Source: Roseiarcus sp963835215
Lineage (GTDB): Bacteria > Pseudomonadota > Alphaproteobacteria > Rhizobiales > Beijerinckiaceae
Length of the DNA: 64,000 nucleotides
Direction of reading: 5' to 3'
NCBI GenBank assembly: GCA_963835215.1
Contig: CAWIES010000002.1
Coordinates: 124,001 to 188,000 of the forward strand
The notes beneath the pieces are model-generated. The model ran no database searches and was not told where the DNA came from. It was given only the letters and a program-made list of their open reading frames with translations. The first letter of the stretch is position 1, and the number at the start of each line of letters is the position of its first letter. Positions 10,793 to 19,680 of the stretch are shown piece after piece. The position numbers and the translations under genes were made by a program.

Positions 10793-11977
10793 TCAGGGCG
10801 GCGGTGGGCGCTGACGTAGGAAAGTGTCGATCCGCTCGAGCGCGCGCACAATATTGTCGCGCGAGTTGGCGTAGGAGAGGCGCAGATAACCCTCGCCATG
10901 GACGCCGAAGTCGGGTCCGCCGATCGTCGCCACGCCCGCCTCCTCGAGCAGCGCAGCGGCAAGGGGCTTCGCCTTCCAGCCGGTCGCCGCAATGTTGGGA
11001 AAAGCGTAGAAGGCGCCCTTCGGCGTCGCCGAGCGCACGCCGGGCAGGCGATTGAGCCCGTCGACGACGATGCGGCGGCGGCCATCGAATTCTGCGACCA
11101 TCGCCGTCACCGCGTCCTGCGGCCCGGTCAGCGCGGCAAGGCCGGCGAACTGCACCGCCGAATTGACGCAGGAGTAGGAATTGACCGCCAGCTTGCGCAC
11201 GTTGTTGTAAAGCGCCTTGGGCCACACCGAGAATCCAAGACGCCAGCCGGTCATCGCATAGGTCTTCGACCAACCATCGAGCATGATCAGCCGGTCGCGG
11301 ATTTCGGGATAGGCGAGCAACGTCTGGTGACCGTGGTTGTCGTAGGTCATCCGGCCGTAGATCTCGTCGGACAGGATCGCCGCATCGGGCCAGCGCGCGA
11401 GCCCCGCGACCAGCTTGTCGATCTCGCCGCGCGGCGTAACGCCGCCGGTCGGATTGGCGGGCGAGTTGAGAATGACCAGCCGCGTCTGCGGCGTCATCAA
11501 CCCGAGCGTCTCCTCCGCCGTGAAAGCGAAATCATTCTCCTCGCGCATTGGGATCGGCACCGGACGCGCGCCGGTGAACTCGATCATCGAGCGATAGATG
11601 GGAAAGCCGGGATCGGGATAAAGGATGTCGACGCCGGGTGCGCCGAACATCAGGATCGCCATATACATGGTGACCTTGCCGCCCGGCGCGATCAGCACCA
11701 GCTCGGGCGAAACATCGACGCCGTAGCGCCGATGCAGGTCCGCCGCCACCGCTTCGCGCAGCGAGGCGATGCCCGTCGCCGCGGTGTAGCCATGCTCGCC
11801 GTCGCGCAGGGCCTTGATCGCCGCCTCGACGATGTGCGGCGCGGTTTTGAAGTCTGGCTGGCCGATGCCGAGATTGACGATGTCGCGGCCCTGACGCTGC
11901 AACTCGGTCGCGCGCGCGAGCACCGCGAAAGCGTTCTCTTCGCCGAGGCGCGAGAAGGCGGGGACGACATGCAGCAT
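10793..11977 (-). CDS. PLP-dependent aminotransferase, class I/II
   Basis: A 394-residue fold-type I aminotransferase close to aspartate/alanine/methionine aminotransferases. The pieces seen are NLGIGQPDF near residue 35, the cofactor Asp/Tyr segment (SDEIYGRMTYD), the PLP lysine in DGWSKTYAMTGWRLGF near residue 235, and the substrate Arg in EGYLRLSYANS near the C-terminus. The substrate cannot be set from sequence alone. It stands alone on the minus strand, 61 bases before the LacI-type gene's 3' end, so it may share that transcript. Confidence 0.9.
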   Translation of the reverse strand: MLHVVPAFSRLGEENAFAVLARATELQRQGRDIVNLGIGQPDFKTAPHIVEAAIKALRDGEHGYTAATGIASLREAVAADLHRRYGVDVSPELVLIAPGGKVTMYMAILMFGAPGVDILYPDPGFPIYRSMIEFTGARPVPIPMREENDFAFTAEETLGLMTPQTRLVILNSPANPTGGVTPRGEIDKLVAGLARWPDAAILSDEIYGRMTYDNHGHQTLLAYPEIRDRLIMLDGWSKTYAMTGWRLGFSVWPKALYNNVRKLAVNSYSCVNSAVQFAGLAALTGPQDAVTAMVAEFDGRRRIVVDGLNRLPGVRSATPKGAFYAFPNIAATGWKAKPLAAALLEEAGVATIGGPDFGVHGEGYLRLSYANSRDNIVRALERIDTFLRQRPPPP

Positions 11978-12038
11978 GAGCGGGCTCCCTTGGGCTCGGT
12001 CCTTTTAGGCCCGATTGCGCGCGGCGGACAAGCGACGC

Positions 12039-13061
12039 TCAAAAGCCCGGCAGATTGAATGGCGTGACGACCTGCACCTGCGAGGCGAGCGATGGCGGAG
12101 GCCTCGGCAAAACGCGATGGGCCCACATCAGATGCCGGCACGCCGAGCGCATGTCGGACTTGAGATCGTGATGCAGGACGGCGGAAATGCGGGCGGTGCG
12201 CAGAAGCGCCAAATTGTCGGCGTCGAGATCGTGTCCGACAAACACCCGGCAGTTTCGCTTCATCGCCTCGAACGCCTCCAGAACCGCGCGATTGCCGCCG
12301 CCGATCGAATAGACCGCCGCAATCTCAGGATTGGCGGCAAGCGCTTTGCGCACCAGATCTCCGGTCGCCTTGTCGATCCCGAAGCCTTCGCTGACATCGA
12401 CGACGCCAAGGTGCGGATAACGCGAGCGCAGCGCGCGCCGGAAGCCGATCTCTCGCTCCTCCTCGCCGCGAAACCGATTGCTGCTCAGCGTCGCCAGCAC
12501 CTTTGCCGGTCCAGCGCCCAGCCATTCTCCGATCAGATACGCGGCGGTCTCGCCCGCCGCGCGGTTGTCCATGCCGACGTAGGCGGCGCGCTGACAATTG
12601 GCGACATCGGTCACCAAGGTGACGACCGGAATGCCTCGGGCGGAAAGCTGGTCGACGGCAGCCGCCACCGCCAAATCGTCCGGCGCTTTGAGCAACAGGC
12701 CATGACTTCCGCGCCGGCCGATCGTGGCGATCAAGCTGACGATGTCCTTGGTCGAGGCGGCCTCGCGGAAGTGGTAGCGGGCGCGGAACACGGCAGGTTG
12801 GAGCGCAGGCATTTCGGCTTCCAGCGCGGCGCGAACAGCCTCGAAAAATCGCTCAGGCGCCTGCATCACGACGTCGATGACAAATTTTCGTCCCGCCATG
12901 CCGGCTTGTTGGCTTTGCCCCTCGAGTTCGCGGATGGCCTGTCGCACCCGTTCGGCGGTGTGACGGCGAACGCCCTCGCGAGCGTTCAGGACGCGATCGA
13001 CGGTCGCCTCGCTGACGCCCGCCTGCAGCGCGATCTCTTTGACCAGAAAGGGATGGGACAC
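12039..13061 (-). CDS. LacI-family transcriptional regulator
   Basis: A 340-residue regulator. The LacI helix-turn-helix is VKEIALQAGVSEATVDRVLN at residues 7-26, followed by the hinge helix and a sugar-binding-protein type 1 domain with AVYSIGGGNRAVLEAFEAM near residue 250. It is divergent from the PhyH-type dioxygenase gene with 97 bases between them and probably controls that gene and itself. LacI proteins usually sense sugars or related polyols, so the partner gene may act in a sugar- or osmolyte-like pathway. The aminotransferase gene downstream may be part of the same unit. Confidence 0.88.
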   Translation of the reverse strand: MSHPFLVKEIALQAGVSEATVDRVLNAREGVRRHTAERVRQAIRELEGQSQQAGMAGRKFVIDVVMQAPERFFEAVRAALEAEMPALQPAVFRARYHFREAASTKDIVSLIATIGRRGSHGLLLKAPDDLAVAAAVDQLSARGIPVVTLVTDVANCQRAAYVGMDNRAAGETAAYLIGEWLGAGPAKVLATLSSNRFRGEEEREIGFRRALRSRYPHLGVVDVSEGFGIDKATGDLVRKALAANPEIAAVYSIGGGNRAVLEAFEAMKRNCRVFVGHDLDADNLALLRTARISAVLHHDLKSDMRSACRHLMWAHRVLPRPPPSLASQVQVVTPFNLPGF

Positions 13062-13071
13062 GGAAACGATC

Positions 13072-13091
13072 TGATGGGTTTTTGATGGGTT
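13072..13091. promoter_or_regulatory. Tandem TGATGGGTT repeat in the LacI/PhyH intergenic region
   Basis: Two direct copies of TGATGGGTT begin at 13072 and 13083, 11 bases apart (one helical turn), in the 97-base gap between two divergent genes. LacI operators are normally palindromes, so this may be promoter sequence or chance; I see no clear palindrome in the gap. Confidence 0.3.
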
Positions 13092-13158
13092 ACGGCAATC
13101 TTTGTGGCGGCCAGCCTCGCTATATCAAGGGCAATGTTCAAGCCCGGGGAAGGAAACC

Positions 13159-14352
13159 ATGAAAGACGACATTGCCTCGAGACTGAGAAGCGACCGGGTT
13201 TGGCTCACCGAGGACGCGTGCGATCTTGAGGACTTCAAGGCGCTCGTCGAGCGTTCGACGAGCAGCGCCAACTACCCCTACGCGAGCGAAGTCGCCTCGA
13301 ACGTGTTGATCTACGACGCCGCAACGGTGCGCGACGCCGCCGCCTCGCCGGAAACGCGCAGGGAACTTCTCGCCGAGTTCGTCGAGGCGATGACGGATGG
13401 GCCCGGCGTCGTCGTCTTCCGGGCCGCCTTCGCGGACCACGCCGCGATCGATGCCTCGAGTGAACATTATCGTGCGATCATCGCCGAGCAGCATGCGAGC
13501 AAGACCGGCGGGGGCGACCATTTCGCCAAGCCGGGCGCCAACGATCGCATTTGGAACGCGCTGGAAAAGCTGTGCCTGCGCGATCCCGAAACCTTCGCAG
13601 CCTACTATGGCAATGACATTATCGCGCTGATCAGCGAAGCGTGGCTCGGGCCGGCCTATCAGATCACCTCGCAGCTCAATGTCGTCAATCCGGGCGGCGC
13701 GTCGCAATCGGCGCACCGCGATTATCACCTTGGCTTCCAGAGCGCCAAGGCGATCGTGCGCTACCCCGCGCACGTCCACCGCATGTCGCCGATGCTGACG
13801 TTGCAAGGCGCCGTCGCGCATTGCGACATGCCGCTCGAGACCGGGCCGACGCTCTATCTGCCTTACTCGCAGACTTACCTGCCAGGCTACATCGCGACCG
13901 GCCGACCGGAATTCGCCGAGTATTTCGCCAAGCATCGCGTGCAATTGCCGCTGGCGAAGGGCGACGCGGCGTTTTTCAACCCGGCGGTTTTCCACGGCGC
14001 GGGGACCAACCATTCCAAGGACGTGCGCCGCATGGCCAACCTGTTGCAGGTGTCGTCGGCCTACGGGCGCGCCATGGAGAGCGTCGATCGCTTGGCCATG
14101 AGCATCGCGCTCTATCCGACATTGCGGCGCTTGGCCGCGCGGAAGACGCTCTCAGCCAATGAGACAGCGAACGCCGTGGCGGCGTGCGCGGAGGGCTATT
14201 CGTTTCCGACCAACCTCGACCGCGATCCGCCGATCGGCGGGCTGGCGCCCCAGACGCAACAGGCGTTGATGACGCAGGCGCTGGCCGAGAACTGGGAGCC
14301 CGCCGCTTTCGAGAAGGCCGTCGGGGCGCAGGCGTCTCGGAAACTCACTTAG
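13159..14352 (+). CDS. Phytanoyl-CoA dioxygenase (PhyH)-family oxygenase
   Basis: An Fe(II)/2-oxoglutarate-type dioxygenase of 397 residues. The iron ligands are visible as H186-x-D188 in SAHRDYHLGF and the distal His at about 279 in FNPAVFHGAGTNHS. The Arg of VRRMAN, 15 residues on, fits the 2-oxoglutarate site. I chose the ATG at 13159, with GGGGAAGG upstream, over an in-frame start at 13102. Larger PhyH members hydroxylate acyl-CoAs, sugars or ectoine-like compounds, and the substrate here is unknown. The divergent LacI regulator suggests it is induced by a small sugar-like molecule. Confidence 0.85.
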   Translation: MKDDIASRLRSDRVWLTEDACDLEDFKALVERSTSSANYPYASEVASNVLIYDAATVRDAAASPETRRELLAEFVEAMTDGPGVVVFRAAFADHAAIDASSEHYRAIIAEQHASKTGGGDHFAKPGANDRIWNALEKLCLRDPETFAAYYGNDIIALISEAWLGPAYQITSQLNVVNPGGASQSAHRDYHLGFQSAKAIVRYPAHVHRMSPMLTLQGAVAHCDMPLETGPTLYLPYSQTYLPGYIATGRPEFAEYFAKHRVQLPLAKGDAAFFNPAVFHGAGTNHSKDVRRMANLLQVSSAYGRAMESVDRLAMSIALYPTLRRLAARKTLSANETANAVAACAEGYSFPTNLDRDPPIGGLAPQTQQALMTQALAENWEPAAFEKAVGAQASRKLT

Positions 14353-14504
14353 GCCGCCGTCGGGCCCGCGCAATCCCTATCCGGGCAAGCTTGGCGCGTG
14401 ACGACGATCGTTTTCCAAGCTCTGACGGATAGCGGAGCGCCCCGCCAGGGCGGCGCTCCGCGGCGCTAAGGCGAAAGCCCCTCGTGTTGCCGAGCGGCGC
14501 AGTT

Positions 14505-14810
14505 TCAAGATTTATGCGCGCGTGAAAACCCCTCGTGATGTCGGATGACTTCACGAATGACGAAGGCGAGATATTTCTCGGCAAACTCGGGGTCGAGTTG
14601 CGCGGTCTCGGCCAAATGGCGCAGTCTGGCCACTTGATAGGCCTCGCGTTCGGGGTCGGCGGGCGGTAGATCGTGACGCGCTTTGAGGGCGCCGACGCGT
14701 TGCGTGCAGCGAAAGCGTTCGGCAAGCATATGAATCATGGCGGCGTCGATATTGTCGATGCTGCGGCGCAGGTTCTGCAATTCGGTCAGCGCGCCATGCT
14801 CGTCTGACAT
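14505..14810 (-). CDS. Chorismate mutase, AroQ type
   Basis: A 101-residue all-helical chorismate mutase that turns chorismate into prephenate for Phe and Tyr synthesis. Conserved features are LQNLRRSIDNIDAAMIHMLAERF (active-site Arg near residue 13), VGALKARHDLPPADPERE (Lys and Glu), and a C-terminal REVIRHHEG. The ATG at 14810 is preceded by GGGGGGAGAGG and is preferred over 14837. The enzyme is free-standing and not fused to prephenate dehydratase, as is common in alphaproteobacteria. It has no signal peptide, so it is cytosolic. Confidence 0.9.
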   Translation of the reverse strand: MSDEHGALTELQNLRRSIDNIDAAMIHMLAERFRCTQRVGALKARHDLPPADPEREAYQVARLRHLAETAQLDPEFAEKYLAFVIREVIRHHEGFSRAHKS

Positions 14811-14939
14811 TGCCTCTCCCCCCGATCCGTTCAACACTCAAGGACTTTTGTCTCTATAACGCCGCCCATCAGTGCTGACGAGTGTACAGAAAACAAGAAT
14901 TCCGCACGTCGATTTTGACGCCGACCATGGGAGAAGCGC

Positions 14940-15425
14940 ATGCGTTGCATCGTGGCGTTTTTGGCGATTTTCCTTACCCAATCCGCGTTCGCCGACGACG
15001 ACGTCAGCGCAAGACTTTTCGGGTCCTGGCGTCTGATTTCATTTCAGCTCAAGGTCGTTGGGGAGGAAGGGGAGCCAAAGGACGCATTTGGCGCCAATCC
15101 GATCGGGCGGATCATTTTTTCTCCCGAACATCGCGTCGCCGTTTTTATCTCGCGGGCCGACCGACGTCCCTCGACCAACGAGTTTGAAGCGGCGGCGTTG
15201 CTGGCCTCGATGAGCGCTTACACCGGTAAGTTCAGGCTCGACGGGAATAAGTTCATCACCAATGTCGACGGCGCCTGGAATGAAATTTACCGGGGCGGCG
15301 AGCAAGTGAGATACTTCGAGCTTGTCGGCGACACACTGACCATTCGCACCCCCGAGCAGCAAAGCGCCATTCTGATCGGCAAACGAACGGTCGGCACTTT
15401 GGTGTGGCGCCGCGAAACGCCCTGA
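14940..15425 (+). CDS. Secreted lipocalin-like protein
   Basis: A 161-residue protein with a signal peptide (MRCIVAFLAIFLTQSAFA, cleavage before DDD) and a lipocalin-like domain: LFGSWRLISFQL at the first strand, GRIIFSPEHRVAVFI and YTGKFRLDGNKFIT in the middle, and GTLVWRRE at the end. This family is commonly found as secreted or exported proteins of unknown ligand. It stands alone on the plus strand; no operon partner is seen. Confidence 0.75.
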   Translation: MRCIVAFLAIFLTQSAFADDDVSARLFGSWRLISFQLKVVGEEGEPKDAFGANPIGRIIFSPEHRVAVFISRADRRPSTNEFEAAALLASMSAYTGKFRLDGNKFITNVDGAWNEIYRGGEQVRYFELVGDTLTIRTPEQQSAILIGKRTVGTLVWRRETP

Positions 15426-15621
15426 ACGTTTTTCGCTTCGCCTCTGACGGATCAACTCACGGGCTCTGAGGTCGGGGAATTTCCATTTGCTGTCCAGGAT
15501 TTCCCGGCGCGCCGATATAGCCGCACTGCGTAACGCGCAAATTGGCTCCAACAAAATTCGCGACGTATCGGATGAGAATTATCGACGCAGATGTCCGGCT
15601 TCCAGGCGACTGCTTTGCGGA

Positions 15622-16020
15622 CTACCGCGACGCGAAACGCTTTTTGGCCGCCTCGGTCGCCGGCATGTACAGCGACACGGCCGTGCCTTCGGGGTCGCGG
15701 AACTGAAACGTCTTGTTGCCCCAGGGCATCGTCTTCAGCGCGTGCACGAGTTGGACCTTGTCCTTCAGACGCTCGTAGTCGGCGTCGATGTCCTCAACTT
15801 GGAACTCGATGTAGGCGGTGCGATTGGCGCCGGGCTCGGCGCTGCCCTCCTTCCAGAGGGCGACCGTTTCCGCCCCGCCAATGGCGAGCGTCGCCTTCGC
15901 GGTGACGATTTCGGCGAATACGGGCGCCAGCCACTCCGCGGATAGCCCGGTCACCATTTCATAGAAGGCGACCATCGCCTTGATGTCGGCCGCGATCAGA
16001 CGCGTGGATGCGAACTTCAT
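15622..16020 (-). CDS. VOC-family (glyoxalase/bleomycin-resistance fold) protein
   Basis: A 132-residue protein with two beta-alpha-beta-beta-beta repeats: MKFASTRLIAADIKAMVAFY at the start and TAYIEFQVEDIDADYERLK to FQFRDPEGTAVSLYMP at the end. The final D-PEG-x-x-x-L motif is typical of VOC enzymes, and it often carries a metal ligand. The substrate is unknown. It is divergent from a TetR regulator, and a perfect 22-bp palindrome lies 29 bases before its start, so it is very probably that regulator's target. Confidence 0.85.
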   Translation of the reverse strand: MKFASTRLIAADIKAMVAFYEMVTGLSAEWLAPVFAEIVTAKATLAIGGAETVALWKEGSAEPGANRTAYIEFQVEDIDADYERLKDKVQLVHALKTMPWGNKTFQFRDPEGTAVSLYMPATEAAKKRFASR

Positions 16021-16048
16021 GACGATCTCCTATGATTGATTTTGAACA

Positions 16049-16070
16049 TACGATACGCTACGGTATCGTA
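16049..16070. promoter_or_regulatory. Perfect palindrome, probable TetR operator
   Basis: TACGATAC (16049-16056), a 6-base spacer and GTATCGTA (16063-16070) form a perfect inverted repeat. It lies in the 78-base gap between the divergent VOC and TetR genes, 29 bases from each start, the typical position for a TetR operator repressing both. Confidence 0.75.
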
Positions 16071-16098
16071 GTGTTTCTGTCAACCACCGTCTCGGCTC

Positions 16099-16719
16099 AT
16101 GCGAAAAAAACCGCCCCTCGACCAACCAAACCCGTCGCTTGCCGCCGAGCGCGACATCAAGGCGCTCGACGGGCGGGTCCAGCGCTCGCAGGCGAGCGTG
16201 CTCGACGCCACGATGCAGCTGCTGTTCGAGCGCGGCTTTGGTGGCGCGACCGTCGATGAAATCTCGCGTCGCTCGGGCGTTGCGAAGACGACGATCTATC
16301 GGCATTGGCCGACCCGAACCGACCTATTGCGAAACGCCTGCTCGACCCTCGGCACGCCGTTAGATACTCCGGACACCGGAAGCCTCAAATCAGACATCAT
16401 GGCGCTGATGACCAATCTCGCTCATCTGCTACGCACCGCCAAATGGACCTCCGTGCTGCCCTCGATTATCGACGCGGCTGAGCGAGACCCCGACGTCGCC
16501 GGCATGTACAGCAAACTTCAACAGGACTATTCCGCGCCGTTTCAGACGGTGATCCAACGGGCGATGCGCAAAGGCGAACTGCCGCGCGGAACCGATGGCG
16601 CGATGCTGATCGCGGCGCTCACCGGCCCGCTTTTTTATCGCCGCTGGTTTTCGCGAGAGCCCGTGACTGACGACTTCGCGAAGCGGATCGCCCAAGCCGC
16701 AATCAAGGCGCAGCTGTAG
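16099..16719 (+). CDS. TetR-family transcriptional regulator
   Basis: A 206-residue TetR protein. The helix-turn-helix region is residues 30-76: LDATMQLLFERGFGGATVDE then SGVAKTTIYRHWPTRTDLL, followed by a helical ligand domain with the conserved ending TGPLFYRRWFSREP seen in a common TetR C-terminal family. It is divergent from a VOC-family gene and a perfect palindrome sits between them, so it likely represses both genes until a small molecule binds. Its 3' end converges on ccmH. Confidence 0.9.
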   Translation: MRKKPPLDQPNPSLAAERDIKALDGRVQRSQASVLDATMQLLFERGFGGATVDEISRRSGVAKTTIYRHWPTRTDLLRNACSTLGTPLDTPDTGSLKSDIMALMTNLAHLLRTAKWTSVLPSIIDAAERDPDVAGMYSKLQQDYSAPFQTVIQRAMRKGELPRGTDGAMLIAALTGPLFYRRWFSREPVTDDFAKRIAQAAIKAQL

Positions 16720-16776
16720 CGGGCCCCTGGTGAGGTCGCGCCGGTGGCCGCGCTCCGCCGCGCTCGCCGCGCGCGG

Positions 16777-17242
16777 CTACACATGCGCGTCTTCGCCGGC
16801 GAGTTCCGCCAGCCGCGTCTCCTCCTCCGCGCTCAGCGCGGGGGGCGGGCTGGCGCGGCGGCGGGCGGCGAACCAGATGCCGAGCGCGCCGAGCGCCAGC
16901 GTCAGCGGCCCGCTCAGCCACAGCAACAGGGTCGCCAGCTCGAGCGGCGGCTTCAACAGGATGAAATTGCCGTAGCGCGAGACAAGGAAGGCGCGCACCG
17001 CTGCGTTGCTTTCGCCTTGGCGAAATGCGCTCACGGATCAGCAGGCGGATGTCGCGCGCCAGCGACGCGTCGGAATCGTCGATCGACTGGTTCTGGCACA
17101 CCATGCAGCGCAATTCGGCCGACAGCGTGCGGGCGCGCGCTTCCAGCGCCGGGTCCTTCATCACCTCGTCGGGCTGCACGGCGGCGGCGCTCGCCGCGAT
17201 GAGCGCGAGGGCGGCGATGAGGACAACGCGCAGCGCCTTCAT
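16777..17242 (-). CDS. ccmH: Cytochrome c maturation protein CcmH, one frameshift
   Basis: A membrane-anchored thiol-disulfide protein of the Ccm system that reduces the apocytochrome CXXCH site before heme ligation. A signal peptide (MKALRVVLIAALALIAASAA) is followed by LRCMVCQNQSIDDSDASLA with the redox RCxxC pair. After a +1 frameshift near 17027 come SNAAVRAFLVSRYGNFILLK and the C-terminal membrane helix LLLWLSGPLTLALGALGIW. The break is a single base and is probably a sequencing error. The start ATG overlaps the probable ccmF stop (ATGA). Confidence 0.85.
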
Positions 17243-19225
17243 CGCTTCAACTCGCTGCCGGCGCGGCGCGGCCGACTTCGCCCGGGCCGGCGCGCCAAAG
17301 CGCAGCCGGCGGTCGGCGAGCGACAGCGCGCCGCCCAGCCCCATCAGGCAGGCGCCCAGCCAGATGAAGGTGACCAGCGGCTTCCAGTAGAGGCGGGTCG
17401 CCACGGTTCCGTCCGCTTCGGGGTCGCCGATCGACACATACACCTGACCAAAATGCAGGGTGACGATGCCGGCTTCGGTGGTCGACATCTGCCGACTGGC
17501 GAACAGGCGGCGCGCCGGCTCGACGCTCGCAACCACCACGCCATCTTCGCGGATCGTCATCTTCGCGGCCGTCTCGCGATAATTGGGGCCGGCGCGATCG
17601 CCGAGCGAATCGAGGACGATCTCATAGGGGCCGACGTGCTGCGTCATGCCGACCCGCATCGCCGCGATCGTCTCGGCGCCAAAGCCGGTCGAGGCGAGGC
17701 CGAGCAGCGCGAGGCCGAAACCAAAATGGGCGAAGGCGCCGCCATAGAACGACAGCGGCAGGCCGAGCGCGCGCGATCCAGCGAGCGCCAGCGATCCGCC
17801 GCGTCCCCAGACGCGCGTCGCAACTTCAGTCAGCGTGCCGAGCATGACGAAGACGGCCAGCGCGGCCGCGAGCGGCGCCAGAACCGGCCCGCCATGCACG
17901 ATCACGATCAGCGTGACGAAGACGACAAAGCCGACGAGGAAGGCGAGGAACAGCCGCTGCGCGACGCCGAGCAGGTCGCCGCGCTTCCACGCCATCGAAA
18001 AGCCGAACGGGATGACGAAGGCCAGCGCCAGCAACAGCGCGCCGGCGGTCAAGTTGAAGAAGGGCGCGCCGACGGTGATCTTCTCGCCGGTGACTTGTTC
18101 CAGGGCGAGCGGATAGAGCGTGCCGAAGAAGACGATCGCGCTCACCGTCGTCAGCAGAAGATTGTTGAGCACCAGCGCGCCCTCGCGCGAGATCGGCGCG
18201 AACAGCCCCCCCTGGCGCAGCGTCGGCGCACGCCAGGCAAACAGCGCGAGCGAGCCGGCGATGAACACGGCGAGGATGAGGAGAATGAAGACGCCGCGGC
18301 GCGGGTCGCTGGCGAAGGCGTGGACGCTGGTCAACACGCCCGAGCGCACCAGGAAAGTGCCCAGCAGCGAGAACGAGAAGGCGAGGATGGCGAGAAAGAT
18401 CGTCCACACTTTCAGCGCGTCGCGCTTTTCCATCACCGCCACCGAGTGAATGAAGGCGGTGCCGGCGAGCCAGGGCATTAGCGAAGCGTTCTCGACCGGA
18501 TCCCAGAACCAGAAGCCGCCCCAGCCGAGCGTGTAATAGGCCCAGTAGGAGCCCATCGCGATGCCGAGCGTCAGGAACACCCAGGCGCCCAGCGCGAACG
18601 GGCGCACATAGCGCGCCCAGGCGGCGTCGATGCGCCCCTCGATCAGCGCCGCGGCGGCGAAGGAGAAGACGATCGAGAAACCGACGTAGCCGAGATAGAG
18701 CAGCGGCGGATGGATCGCGAGGCCGGGGTCCTGCAGGACCGGGTTGAGATCGCGCCCCTCGAACGGGGCGGGCGAGAGACGCGCGAACGGGTTGGAGGTC
18801 AGCAAGATGAAAGCGAGGAAGGCGGCGCCGATCAGCCCCTGCACGGCGAGCGCGTCGGCCCGCAGGCGCATCGGCAGCGAGCGGCCGAAGCCGGCGAGCG
18901 CGGCGCCGAAGGTCGCCAAGATCAGCGACCACAGCAGCATCGAGCCTTCGTGATTGCCCCAGACGCCGGAGAATTTGTAGATCGCCGGCACCAGGCTGTG
19001 CGAGTTCTCGGCAACGTTGACCACGGAAAAGTCGGACGTCAGATGCGCCCAGGCGAGCGCCGCGAAAGCGAGCGCGACCAGCGCGAACTGACCGAGCGCC
19101 GCGCTTGACCCAACGCCCATCAACGCCGCATCGCCGCGCCGCGCGCCGACGAACGGCGCAATCGTCTGCGCCAGTGACAGCGCGAAGGCGAGGATAAGCG
19201 CGAAATGGCCGATTTCGACGATCAC
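17239..19225 (-). CDS. ccmF: Cytochrome c heme lyase subunit CcmF
   Basis: A polytopic inner-membrane protein of about 660 residues that, with CcmH, joins heme to apocytochrome c. It starts at a GTG overlapping the ccmE stop (GTGA). The WWD-like heme motif is WGGFWFWDPVENASLMPWL near residue 240, with flanking conserved His (GVWGNHEGSMLLW and HPPLLYLGYVG). The frame stays open through the end of ccmF straight into ccmH. With one base removed near 17262 the protein would end at TGA 17239-17241, overlapping the ccmH ATG as ATGA, the usual coupling. A true CcmF-CcmH fusion cannot be ruled out. Confidence 0.9.
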
Positions 19226-19677
19226 GGCTTGGCGCTCCCTTCCTGCCAGCGGCCCTGCTTCTTCAACGCTTCCACCACTTCGCGCGGCATGTAGCGCTCG
19301 TCGTGCTTGGCGAGGATCGTCTCGGCGCTCAAGCGGCCAGCGCCCGCCATCACCCCTTCGACCACCACTCCCTGCCCCTCGCGAAAGAGGTCCGGCACGG
19401 TGGCGAAACAATCGCCGGCGCAATCGACGCCGACGCTTTTGGCGCCATCCGACACTGTGAAGGTCATCGCGGTCGCGGCGCGCGCGACCGAGCCGACCTC
19501 GACCAGCCCACCGATCCGCAGTCGCGTTCCCGGCGCGAGATTCCTCGCAACGATCTCGCTCGGACTGAGGAACAGGGCGATGCTGTCGCTCATCGCATAG
19601 AGGCCGAGTCCGATCGCGACGCCGACCACAGCGAGGGCGACGCCGATCAGCGTCAGTCTGCGGCCTCTGCGCGTCAC
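19222..19677 (-). CDS. ccmE: Cytochrome c maturation heme chaperone CcmE
   Basis: A periplasmic, membrane-tethered OB-fold heme chaperone of 151 residues. It has a basic cytosolic end plus one membrane helix (LIGVALAVVGVAIGLGLYAM) and the heme-binding motif HDERYMP near residue 128, in which the His forms the covalent bond to heme. The GTG start at 19677 lies three bases past the ccmI stop, and the stop overlaps ccmF by four bases, so the genes are translationally coupled. Confidence 0.95.
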   Translation of the reverse strand: MTRRGRRLTLIGVALAVVGVAIGLGLYAMSDSIALFLSPSEIVARNLAPGTRLRIGGLVEVGSVARAATAMTFTVSDGAKSVGVDCAGDCFATVPDLFREGQGVVVEGVMAGAGRLSAETILAKHDERYMPREVVEALKKQGRWQEGSAKP

Positions 19678-19680
19678 CGA

